Shown here piece after piece: positions 43,868 through 56,000 of a DNA stretch of 64,000 nucleotides; positions within the stretch are counted from its first letter, which is position 1; every line of letters begins with the position of its first letter. The notes under the pieces are model-generated. The model searched no databases. It was not told where the DNA came from and was given only the letters and a program-made list of their open reading frames with translations. Origin of the DNA: Rugalucina vietnamica (taxonomy: Eukaryota; Mollusca; Bivalvia; Lucinida; Lucinidae); contig OZ024873.1 in the NCBI GenBank assembly GCA_964017185.1, positions 51,384,760 to 51,448,759 on the forward strand, written 5' to 3'. The position numbers and the translations under genes were made by a program.

Positions 43868-44455
43868 ATGATCGATTATCACCATCTTCATCAACATCAT
43901 CATCATCGTCAATATGATCTATCATCATCAATATCGATCATCATCATCATCATCATCATAGAACATCATCATCACCATCATCATGATCGATCATCATCAT
44001 CAGTCATCATCATCATCGATCATCACCATGACGATCGATCACCATCATGCTCGATCATCATCATCATCATTGATCATCATGATCGTTCATCATCGTCGAT
44101 CATGATGAGGATGGTCGATCATCATCATCATCGACCATCATCGATCATCATCATTATCGATCATCACCATTATGATCGATTATCATCATCATGATCGATC
44201 ATCATCGTGATCGATCATTATGATCGATCATCATAATCGATCATCATCATCATGATCGATTATCTTCATGATCGATCATTATCATCATCATGTTTCATGA
44301 TCATCTTCTTGATCGATTATCATCATGATCGATCATCATCATCATCATGATGATCGATCATGATAATGATGATCGATCATGACGATGATCGATCATGATG
44401 ATCGATCATGATGGTGATCGATCATGATGATTATCAATCATCATCATGATCGAAC

Positions 44456-44513
<58 letters not shown>

Positions 44514-44673
44514 CGATGATCGATTATGATGATGAGCGACCATGATGATGATGATCGATTATGATGATCGATCATGAAGATCAATCATGATGATGATCGA
44601 TCATGACGATGATCGATCATGATGATCGATCATGATTATCAATCACGATGATTATCGATCATGATGATTAAGA

Positions 44674-44708
<35 letters not shown>

Positions 44709-45000
44709 CGATCATAATGATCGATCGTGATGATTATCGATCATGATGATCGATCATTATGATCGATCATGATGATGATGTTAGATGATCATGATGATCG
44801 ATTATGATCATGATGATCGATCATGATGATGATGATCGATCAGCATGGTGATGATTGATCATGATGGTGATCGATGAAGTTCGATGATGATGATGATCGA
44901 ACATCATCATCATGATCGACGATGATGATCGATCATTATGATGATCGATCGTCATGGTGATGATCGATGTTGATGATGATCGATCATGACCATCAATGAA

Positions 45001-45058
<58 letters not shown>

Positions 45059-45110
45059 TTTAATCATAATGATTATGATGATGATGAGGAGGAGGAGGAG
45101 GATGATGATG
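43868..45110. repeat. CAT/ATG low-complexity tract with GATCGATC words
   Basis: About 1.24 kb composed almost only of CATCAT (left, to about 44340) or ATGATG (right) interspersed with palindromic TGATCGATCA. The strand of the triplet switches near 44345, so the halves can pair. Two pure (GAT)n runs lie at about 44458-44510 and 45003-45055. Confidence 0.93.
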
Positions 45111-46259
45111 TTCATATAATGAAAATTTTCATAATATAAAGAACCTGGTCCATCATATAATGGACTTTTCTCATTATAAAATGCACACTATACAACATAT
45201 AATCAAATGTGAGCAGGATATGATGACGATGATGAATCAAATGTTTTATTTCTTACCATCAGACAGCTTTGGCGTTCTATACTCGTACTAGCGTAGCTAT
45301 TATGACCACTCGTGAAAAAAGACATTGTCCGAGCAATGCTCACACCAGAATAGCTGTTATGACCAATTCATGTACTGTATGCGAACAAATCAAATATAGG
45401 CGCTTTATCACAATTTATGCTAATTGATTCCATCTGCATTGGTTGTTCTTAGACAAGTATATTGTCTCCGGATACCTCTCATGAAGACAGTTATACAAAG
45501 AATGTGGTGTTAATCTAATAGGTACAAAGAGGGAATCAAAATAAGTTCAGAAAACAAAATTGATTATTATTTAAAAACATTTTCAAATATATCGTTTATC
45601 AACATAAGGTAAGGATAAAATACACATTTACACATTTTTCCAGTGCCTCGTCCGCATTGCTCACTTCCTAATTAACGAAAATTTGAACGACTGTACCTAT
45701 CACTGGGTACAGAACCTCTAACACTGTGAGGCTTTTACTTCGTACAATACCTCTCATTCACTGGGACAGTACATGTAGTTTCTTTCTCTGAAATTCGAAC
45801 GTACAGTCCTTTATTGTAAGAAATTTCGGAATCAATGAAGCGGATCTGCAAGAGTTTACTTACATGTATATTGAAAGTTCCGAAGTATTTCTTTCTTTTG
45901 GGCATACTTTATTTTCTAAAAATTGTTTGATTTTAAAACTAGATGAGAAAATGCAGTTTTACAACTCTCGTCCAAAACGAATGTCTCCCGTATGCTCCCA
46001 CGAACACCTTTTGCGATTTGTCGACCATAAGATGAAACAAGAACATGTACCGAAGTGATCAACTGAAAACTGTGACACAGAAACAAGCTTATAACACAAA
46101 ACCATGCTAAATACTTACCATCATCTCACATATTTTGCCCCAAAATATGTTCTATCACTGGTACAGTGTCTTTCACTGATTCTACAGTGTACAGTGAATC
46201 TATAGGGTGAAACATGTGAGTTGATCCGTTCAACTGTATACCTTTAGCTTTTACATTAC

Positions 46260-46705
46260 TGGGAATCACGTAGTATTGCTTACATACAAACAGGTAAATG
46301 ATCGGGTGACACACACTACAATGAGAATGAATTTGACGTTAGATTTTCGAGTTTTCTCCTACAGCGTTTCTTCAGCTGACTGATACAGTAGATAGGTGCA
46401 GTCAATACAGAAATTGAACATGTATTGAAAGAAATCCCGGTTATTTCGTTTTCGCAAACACTTCAATATTATACTACTGTATGGGAAATACTATATTTTC
46501 ATGGGACGGAAGTGTTTGTGAAAACGAAATAATCTGGATTGCATATGTTACTTTCATTCAATAAATCTTCAATTTCTGCATTGACTGCACCTATCTATCA
46601 GTCAATGGGAGAAAACTCAAATTTCTAATCTCAACATTGAACAGAATTTCATTGTGCGTCACCCGATCATTTATCGATTTGTTGGTATACAATACCACGT
46701 GTTTC
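46260..46705. mobile_element. Palindromic element, family S
   Basis: Inverted arms of ~210 bp around about 46485: CACGTAGTATTG at about 46267 against CAATACCACGTG at about 46690, 'aaatgatcgggtgacacac' against 'gtgcgtcacccgatcattt', 'ttatttcgttttcgcaaaca' against 'tgtttgtgaaaacgaaataa', and 'ataggtgcagtcaatacaga' against 'attgactgcacctatctat'. It is not related to the neighbouring foldback Q. Confidence 0.78.
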
Positions 46706-46789
46706 TCAGCTGTGTTTTACCTAGGTCAAAAGAAGACCATACCCAATAATGCATTCATGAAGTAACCTATATGTATTTGACAAATTATA

Positions 46790-46876
46790 TACCCCTGCAA
46801 ACCCCATTTTCACTCGTATAAAAGTGGAGGTTTAAGTGGGTATTTATTGCACGGACGTGTTATCCTGATGTTTTGT
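46790..46876 (-). repeat. Family B fragment
   Basis: 'tacccctgcaaaccccattt', 'aagtggaggtttaagtgggt' and 'cacggacgtgttatcctgat' match the end of family B copy 3. The hairpin part is absent. Confidence 0.62.
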
Positions 46877-46887
46877 TTGATTTGTGG

Positions 46888-48838
46888 GGTTGATCGAGCT
46901 TGATCGGCGGGACTGGTCTGGACGGTCGTCTTTGGTCGGCATCACTCGGGCTTCCTTCCCGATAATTTTTGACATGTCAAAAATATTCGAGTAGAGATCG
47001 TGTAGCAAACCGCTCGGGAAGCGATCGAAAACGAATCAAGAATCAGTCGAGTAGGGATCGGGTCAGTCGAATAGCGATCGTGTAGAGATCTACCTAGATC
47101 GGGATTGAAATATTTGCCGAAATATTTGCCGACTAGGACACGATCAGCCCGACCTAAATTCGACCACTACCCGATGCTTACTCTATCAACACGATTCCTA
47201 CTCGTGCCGAGGTCCAGATCAAGCCGATCTCCATACGACCGTACTCGATCGCTCCCAGATCCATACCCGATCCCGATCTCTACCTGATCGTACACGATCA
47301 CTTCTTGAGCATACCCGATCGCTACTCGAGTGGAACCGATCGTTACCCGACTTTGCACACGCGCAATGAGCTCAGTCAATAGGATCCTTCAAAGAGGCGC
47401 GAAGATATTAATCCGTCTGTCATAAGTCGCTCAGTACTTGAAGACAGAAGTGAAAACTGATGCCGCGAACAGGTAACAAGAGGACCAATGGTCCTGTAAA
47501 CGCTCACCTGAAACCTGAGATATATACCAATAAACTTGTTTGACTAGAATGGTAATATACATGGATATAACCCCAGGGCCGGGTCAGAGCAACCCCTGGA
47601 GTCAATTTCTTTTTCAAATCATAAAACTTCAGTCCATTTGTCAATTTACTGCAAGTTTTGCCCTTCAAATGACATTTTAACAATTTTCCCCATTCAAATG
47701 CATGGGCGACTTAAGTTGACCTTGCCATAAAATAGGTCAAGGCCATCCAAGGGTCGTGACTTATATAAATTTTGTAGAACTCTATTGCCTGATGCTTCAC
47801 GCCAAGTTTCAAAATCATAGGCCTTCTGGTTCTGGAGAAGAAGATTTTTAAAGGTTTTTGCTATTTATAGCCATGGCAGCCATCTTGGTCATGTGACCTT
47901 GACCATTTATACGAACTTTCATTGCCCCTTCTTAATAATCCTCCACATAAAGTTTGGCTTTGATTGGCCAAGCGATTTCAGAGAAGAAGATCTTTGATTA
48001 TCACTTTAATATACATGTACATGTATATTGCCCCGGGGTGGGGGCAGACAGACCCCTGGGGTCCAGATGTTTTCAGAATCATCAATCTTAAGTCCATTTG
48101 CCCATTTCCTGCAAGTTTTTCCCTACAAATGACATTTTAACACTTTTCCGCATTCAAATGCATGAGCGACCTATGTTGACCTTGCCGTAAAATAGGTCAA
48201 GGTCATCCCAGGGTCATGATTTTACCATTTTTTCCCATTCAAATGCATTGGCGACCTAAGTTGACCTTGCCGTAAAATAGGTCAAGGTCATCCTAGGGTC
48301 ATGATTTATATAAACTATGATGGGCTCGCGTCCCTAATGCTACATACCAAGTTTCTTGGAAATCGGCCCACTGGTTCTGGAGAAGAAGATTTTTAAAGGT
48401 TTTTGCTATTTATAGCCATGGCGGCCATCTTGGTCATGTGACCTCGACCATTTATATAAACTTTCGTTCCCCCTTCCGAAGGATGCTCCACATGAAGTTT
48501 GGCTTTGATTGGCCCAGCGGTTTCAGAGGATAAGATCTTTGAAATTGTGGACGGACGACGGACGACGGACGGACGACGGACGGACGCCGGAGCATGGCCA
48601 TCCTATAAGCTCACCTTGTGAGCCTTCGACTCAGGTGAGCTAAAAAGGCGCAACTTGAGTAGAGGTCGAAGCGATCGAGTAACGATCGAGTAATGTGTCT
48701 AGTTTGTCTGGAATTTATCCTGTAAGAATCGATTATTTATCGGGGTGTTCGTGAATCGTGTAGGGCTCCTGTTAAGGTCGGTATGCTCGAGCAGTGATCG
48801 GGTTGTCAGTCGGGTTGAAGTCGTGTAGGAGTCACCCA
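46888..48838. mobile_element. GATCG-word foldback, family H, split by an insertion
   Basis: The left part (to about 47110) repeats GAGTAGAGATCGTGTAG-type strings. The right part (about 47115-47360) repeats the reverse, CTACCCGATCGCTACTCG. A central inverted ATATTTGCCG pair marks the turn. A family I element (47477-48641) splits it, and GATCGAGTAACGATCGAG strings resume to about 48838. The reverse frame at 47167-47379 is built of these words. Ends and target duplication are not resolved. Confidence 0.6.
47477..48641 (-). mobile_element. Family I element, copy 2
   Basis: Reverse orientation of the element at 28653: it starts CAAGAGGACCAATGGTCCTG (the hairpin end) and closes CTCAGGTGAGCTA. Inside are reversed CTTCTCCAGAACC and GGCCATGATCC-type strings, AAGGTCAACTTAGGTCGC-like segments and CGGACGACGGACGG steps. 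One inner segment ('tgaccttgccgtaaaatagg') is locally duplicated at about 48178 and 48263. The end here is CTCTTG against CTCTGG in copy 1. Confidence 0.8.
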
Positions 48839-48969
48839 ATTAAGCCAATAATGCGTTTTGACTTGAAACCACTTTCCCTGGGCAGGCTCAAACCTGAGCG
48901 GTTAAGCAGTAATCAGATGGCTTTCAATCTGAATCAAACTTATTCAATTAGTCAGCATAAATATAATTT

Positions 48970-49202
48970 GAGCCGCCTCATGGGAAAACTAACAATCTGC
49001 ATATGCGAAAAAAAAAACGCAGATCAGCTTCGCGGTAACCGCGAAGCTGATCAGCGCCTTTGTTTTCGCTACACGGATTGTACAATCCCTCTACTTCCTA
49101 AATACGAATTTCATGCTTCTAGCTGTTTTCTGTGACTGTGCAGCATGATTTGTGTCAGACATGTTCGGAAACCACATTGTTGGTTTTCCAACGGGGCGGC
49201 TC
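48970..49202 (+). mobile_element. Hairpin MITE, family A copy 8
   Basis: 233 bp, flanked by perfect ATTT (48966-48969, 49203-49206). The ends are GAGCCGCCTCATGGGAAAAC and CCAACGGGGCGGCTC. The palindrome GCTTCGCGGTAACCGCGAAGC is intact. An A-run replaces part of the left arm. Confidence 0.88.
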
Positions 49203-49206
49203 ATTT

Positions 49207-50008
49207 CATCAAATGCGCAATGCATGAGATGTAAGGTCTGCAATTGCTTGTAAAGTATAAAATGTGTCTGTTTTAGTTTTACGAGGGGGGGGGTCAAAAA
49301 GTTCGAGGAAAAGTGCTGCCAAATTTGTAATAAAACACAACAAGAGAATGGTCTGAATGTCAGTGTGTAGATGCAAAACACTAGTAAACCGATGAGAAGT
49401 AAGAATAGAGCAGTTTTATTAACGAGGGTGAAGTTAGCAGTACCAGCAGTACTGCAGTAATACTGCGGCATTAGCCCAGCAGCACCAGCAGTATTACACA
49501 CCCGGACGAAAGTTACGCCCGTATTGTTCTTTTAGATTACTAGTCTATTGATCTTTTTGAACCATTTAAAATATACTTATATGTTTTTGTGTTTGTTTTT
49601 CTAGCATAACGGGCTGATTCAACAATTTTTCAGTCATGTCGGGACAATGCCACCACTCTCTCATGTGTATTCTTAAGCACCACGAGCCACCGGCTTCTCG
49701 TCTACACTGTCCCAAAAATGATACTATTGGTTTTACCACATTCACATGTACCATTCCCCATATTTAAAGAATTAACATTGCTTATGTCTCACCGGTTCTA
49801 TTTAAATGCAATGCATGCAAGTTACATGCACCGTAGTGCAAAGCCTGGGTCGCGTTGTCCACTAAGTGTCCGGCGTTGTCCTCGAAGTGGCCGTCCTCGA
49901 TTTTTGAAAAAGAGAAATTCAAACACAGATACATATCAAATGCAACTGGAGAACAGTTCTTTCACAACCTTTTGATACAATTAAATTCTAAATGAGGGAC
50001 AAAACTAC
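49207..50008. other. Non-repetitive spacer before the satellite
   Basis: About 800 bp with a G-run at about 49287, AGCAGTACTGCAGTAATACTGC and AGCCCAGCAGCACCAGCAG strings near 49440-49490, and short open frames on both strands (85 codons at 49718, 62 at 49566). None shows a domain, signal peptide or splice context, so I call no gene. I looked here for later NIDO exons and did not find any. Confidence 0.45.
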
Positions 50009-53000
50009 AGGGTGCAATGAGGTCCAAACCGGTTTTTGACCTCCGATCTTACCACCCCAGAGGCTTGAGTTTCTGACCAGACCCTGTTGGGATTGTTGGT
50101 ATGGTAACACTCTTTCAGCTGCGTGGGGTCGGTATACCGGGGTAACTCTTGTTCTCGAGAAAAAGTGGTATACCTATGTTATACACGCTAAAAAGCGAAA
50201 ATACATGCTTTTCAGCAGCAATATGTCACGCAAGTCATGGGCTTGAGTTTCTGGTCTCACCCTTTTTATAATATCGAGTGATGCCCAGTGGATAGAATCA
50301 GACAGGTGGCTATACCGGGATAACTCTTGTTCTCGAGAATTGGGGGGGGGGGGGTCAAAATGGGGGGGTGCAAGGAGGTCCAAACCGGTTTTTGACCCCC
50401 GATCTTACCACCCCAGAGGCTTGAGTTTCTGACCAGACCCTGTTGGGCTTGTTGATATGGTAACACTTTTTCAGCTGCGTGGGGTCGGTATACCGGGATA
50501 ACTCTTGTTCTCGAGAAAAAGTGGTATACCTATGCTATACACGCTATAAAAGCGAAAATACATGCTTTTCAGCAGCAACATGTCACGCAAGTCATGGGCT
50601 TGAGTTTCTGGTCTCACCCTTTTTATAATATCGAGTGATCCCCAGTGGATGGAATCAGATAGGTGGCTATACCGGGATAACTCTTGTTACCGAGAATTGG
50701 GGGGTCAAAATGGGGGGGGGGGTGCAATGAGGTCCAAACCGGTTTTTGACCCCCGATCTTACCACCCCAGAGGCTTGAGTTTCTGACCAGACCCTGTTGG
50801 GCTTGTTGGTTTGGTAACACTCTTTCAGCTGCGTGGGGTCGGTATACCGGGATAACTCTTGTTCTTGAGAAAAAGTGGTATACCTATGCTTACACGCTAT
50901 AAAAGCGAAAATACATGCTTTTCAGCAGCAACATGTCACGCAAGTCATGGGCTTGAGTTTCTGGTCTCACCCTTTTTATAATATCGAGTGATGCCCAGTG
51001 GATGGAATCAGACAGGTGGGTATACCGGGATAACTCTTGTTCTCGAGAATTGGGGGGTCAAAATGGGGGGGGGGGGTGCAATGAGGTCCAAACCGGTTTT
51101 TGACCCCCGATCTTACCACCCCAGAGGCTTGAGTTTCTGACCAGACCCTGTTGGGATTGTTGGTTTGGTAACACTCTTTCAGCTGCGTGGGGTCGGTATA
51201 CCGGGATAACTCTTGTTCTCGAGAAAAAGTGGTATACCTATGTCATACACGCTAAAAAGCGAAAATACATGCTTTTCAGCAGCAATATGTCACGCAAGTC
51301 ATGGGCTTGAGTTTCTGGTCTCACCCATTTTATAATATCTAGTGATGCCCAGTGGATGGAATCAGACAGGTGGCTATACCGGGATAACTCTTGTTCTCGA
51401 GAATTGGGGGGTCAAAATGGGGGGGGGGTGCAAGGAGGTCCAAACCGGTTTTTGACCCCCGATCTTACCACCCCAGAGGCTTGAGTTTCTGACCAGACCC
51501 TGTTGGGCTTGTTGATATGGTAACACTCTTTCAGCTGCGTGGGGTCGGTATACCGGGATAACTCTTGTTCTCGAGAAAAAGTGGTATACCTATGCTATAC
51601 ACGCTATAAAAGCGAAAATACATGCTTTTCAGCAGCAACATGTCACGCAAGTCATGGGCTTGAGTTTCTGGTCTCACCCTTTTTATAATATCGAGTGATC
51701 CCCAGTGGATGGAATCAGATAGGTGGCTATACCGGGATAACTCTTGTTACCGAGAATTGGGGGGTCAAAATGGGGGGGGGGTGCAATGAGGTCCAAACCG
51801 GTTTTTGACCCCCGATCTTACCACCCCAGAGGCTTGAGTTTCTGACCAGACCCTGTTGGGCTTGTTGGTTTGGTAACACTCTTTCAGCTGCGTGGGGTCG
51901 GTATACCGGGATAACTCTTGTTCTTGAGAAAAAGTGGTATACCTATGCTATACACGCTATAAAAGCGAAAATACATGCTTTTCAGCAGCAACATGTCACG
52001 CAAGTCATGGGCTTGAGTTTCTGGTCTCACCCTTTTTATAATATCGAGTGATGCCCAGTGGATGGAATCAGACAGGTGGGTATACCGGGATAACTCTTGT
52101 TCTCGAGAATTGGGGGGTCAAAATGGGGGGGGGGGTGCAATGAGGTCCAAACCGGTTTTTGACCCCCGATCTTACCACCCCAGAGGCTTGAGTTTCTGAC
52201 CAGACCCTGTTGAGATTGTTGGTATGGTAACACTCTTTCAGCTGCGTGGGGTTGGTATACCGGGATAACTCTTGTTCTCGAGAAAAAGTGGTATACCTAT
52301 GCTATACACGATATAAAAGCGAAAATACATGCTTTTCAGCAGCAACATGTGACGCAAGTCATGGGCTTGAGTTTCTGGTCTCACCCTTTTTATAATATCG
52401 AGTGATCCCCAGTGGATGGAATCAGATAGGTGGCTATACCGGGATAACTCTTGTTCCCGAGAATTGGGGGGTCAAAATGGGGGAGGGGATGCAATGAGGT
52501 CCAAACCGGTTTTTGACCCCCGATCTTCCCACCCCAGAGGCTTGAGTTTCTGACCAGACACTATTGGGCTTGTTGGTATGGTAACACCCTTTCAGCTGCG
52601 TGGGGTCGGTATACCGGGATAACTCTTGTTCTCGAGAAAAAGTGGTATAACTATGCTATACACGCTAAAAAAGCGAAAATACATGCTTTTCAGCAGCAAC
52701 ATGTCACGCAAGTCATGGGCTTGAGTTTCTAGTCTCACCCTTTTTATAATATCGAGTGATCCCCAGTGGATGGAATCAGATAGGTGGATATACCGGGATA
52801 ACTCTTGTTCTCGAGAATTGGGGGGCCAAAATGGGGGGGGGGTGCAATGAGGTCCAAACCGGTTTTTGACCCCCGATCTTACCACCCCAGAGGTTTGAGG
52901 TTCTGACCAGACCCTGTTGGGATTGTTGGTATGGTAACACTTTTTCAGCTGCGTGGGGTCGGTATACCGGGATAACTCTTGTTCTCGAGAAAAAGTGGTG

Positions 53001-56000
53001 TACCTATGTTATACACGCTAAAAAGCGAAAATACATGCTTTTCAGCAGCAATATGTCACGCAAGTCATGGGCTTGAGTTTCTGGTCTCACCCTTTTTATA
53101 ATATCGAGTGATGCCCAGTGGATGGAATCAGATAGGTGGCTATACCGGGATAACTCTTGTTCCCGAGAATTGGGGGGTCAAAATGGGGGGTGGGTGCAAT
53201 GAGGTCCAAACCGGTTTTTGACCCCCGATCTTACCACCCCAGAGGCTTGAGTTTCTGACCAGACCCTGTTGGGCTTGTTGGTTTGGTAACACTCTTTCAG
53301 CTGCGTGGGGTCGGTATACCGGGATAACTCTTGTTCTCGAGAAAAAGTGGTATACCTATGCTATACACGCTATAAAAGCGAAAAAACATGCTTTTCAGCA
53401 GCAACATGTCACGCAAGTCATGGGCTTGAGGTTCTGGTCTCAACCTTTTTATAATATCGAGTGATGCCCAGTGGATGGAATCAGACAGGTGGGTATACCG
53501 GGATAACTCTTGTTCTCGAGAATTGGGGGGTCAAAATGGGGGGGGTGCAATGAGGTCCAAACCGGTTTTTGACCCCCGATCTTACCACCCCAGAGGCTTG
53601 AGTTTCTGACCAGACCCTGTTGAGATTGTTGGTATGGTACAACTCTTTCAGCTGCGTGGGGTCGGTATACCGGGATAACTCTTGTTCTCGAGAAAAAGTG
53701 GTATACCTATGTTATACACGCTAAAAAGCGAAAATACATGCTTTTCAGCAGCAACATGTCACGCAGGTCATGGGCTTGAGTTTCTGGTCTCACCCTTTTT
53801 ATAATATCGAGTGATGCCCAGTGGATGGAATCAGACAGGTGGCTATACCGGGATAACTCTTGTTCCCGAGAATTGGGGGGTCAAAATGGGGGGGTGCAAT
53901 GAGGTCCAAACCGGTTTTTGACCCCCGATCTTCCCACCCCAGAGGCTTGAGTTTCTGACCAGACACTGTTGGGCTTGTTGGTATGGTAACACTCTTTCAG
54001 CTGCGTGGGGTCGGTATACCGGGATAACTCTTGTTCTCGAGAAAAAGTGGTATACCTATGCTATACACGCTTTAAAAACGAACATACATGCTTTTCAGCA
54101 GCAACATGTCACGCAAGTCATGGGCTTGAGTTTCTGGTCTCACCCTTTTTATAATATCGAGTGATCCCCAGTGGATGGAATCAGACAGGTGGATATACCG
54201 GGATAACTCTTGTTCTCGAGAATTGGGGGGTCAAAATTGGGGGGGGGGGGATGCAATGAGATCCAAACCGGTTTTTGACCCCCGATCTTACCACCCCAGA
54301 GGCTTGAGTTTCTGACCAGACCCTGTTGGGCTTGTTGGTATGGTAACACTCTTTCAGTTGCGTGGGGTCGGTATACCGGAATAACTCTTGTTCTCGAGAA
54401 AAAGTGGTATACCTATGTTATACACGTTAAAAAAGCGAAAATACATGCTTTTCAGCAGCAACATGTCACGCAAGTCATGGGCTTGAGTTTCTGGTCTCAC
54501 CCTTTTTATAATATCGAGTGATGCCCAGTGGATGGAATCAGACAGGTGGCTATACCGGGATAACTCTTGTTCTCGAGAATTGGGGGTCAAAATGGGAGGG
54601 GGTGCGATGAGGTCCAAACCGGTTTTTGACCCCCGATCTTACCACCCCAGAGGCTTGAGTTTCTGACCAGACCCTGTTGGGCTTGTTGGTATGGTAACAC
54701 TCTTTCAGCTGCGTGGAGTCGGTATACCGGGATAACTCTTGTTCTCGACAAAAAGTGGTATACCTATGTTATACACGCTAAAAAAGCGAAAATACATGCT
54801 TTTCAGCAGCAATATGTCACGCAAGTCATGGGCTTGAGTTTCTGGTCTCACCCTTTTTATAATATCGAGTGATGCCCAGTGGATGGAATCAGACAGGTGG
54901 CTATACCGGGATAACTCTTGTTCTCGAGAATTGGGGGTCAAAATGGGAGGGGGTGCAATGAGGTCCAAACCGGTTTTTGACCCCCGATCTTACCACCCCA
55001 GAGGCTTGAGTTTCTGACCAGACCCTGTTGGGCTTGTTGGTATGGTAACACTCTTTCAGCTGCGTGGGGTCGGTATACCGGGATAACTCTTGTTCTCGAC
55101 AAAAAGTGGTATACCTATGTTATACACGCTAAAAAGCGAAAATACATGCTTTTCAGCAGCAATATGTCACGCAAGTCATGGGCTTGAGTTTCTGGTCTCA
55201 CCCTTTTTATAATATCGAGTGATGCCCAGTGGATGGAATCAGACAGGTGGCTATACCGGGATAACTCTTGTTCTCGAGAATTGGGGGGGCAAAATGGGGG
55301 GGGTGCAAGGAGGTCCAAACCGGTTTTTGACCCCCGATCTTACCACCCCAGAGGCTTGAGTTTCTGACCAGACCCTGTTGGGCTTGTTGATATAGTAACA
55401 CTCTTTCAGCTGCGTGGGGTCGGTATACCGGGATAAGTCTTGTTCTCGATAAAAAGTGGTATACCTATGCTATACACGCTATAAAAGCGAAAATACATGC
55501 TTTTCAGCAGCAACATGTCACGCAAGTCATGGGCTTGAGTTTCTGGTCTCACCCTTTTTATAATATCGAGTGATCCCCAGTGGATGGAATCCGATAGGTG
55601 GCTATACCGGGATAACTCTTGTTCCCGAGAATTGGGGGGTCAAAATGGGGGGGGGTGCAATGAGGTCCAAACCGGTTTTTGACCCCCGATCTTACCACCC
55701 CAGAGGCTTGAGTTTCTGACCAGACCCTGTTGGGCTTGTTGGTTTGGTAACACTCTTTCAGCTGCGTGGGGTCGGTATACCGGGATAACTCTTGTTCTCG
55801 AGAAAAAGTGGTATACCTATGCTATATACGCTAAAAAAGCGAAAATACATGCTTTTCAGCAGCAACATGTCACGCAAGTCATGGGCTTGAGTTTCTGGTC
55901 TCACCCTTTTTATAATATCGAGTGATGCCCAGTGGATGGAATCAGACAGGTGGGTATACCGGGATAACTCTTGTTCTCGAGAATTGGGGGGTCAAAATGG

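Noticed and set aside
45864..46058. 64-codon forward frame, and the 80-codon frame at 42118-42360
   Set aside because: They lie in opposite arms of the same foldback. Neither frame is preserved between the two arms.
49718..49975. 85-codon forward frame considered as a later NIDO exon
   Set aside because: The translation has no NIDO, EGF or other extracellular pattern, and no acceptor/donor pair in the right phase was seen.
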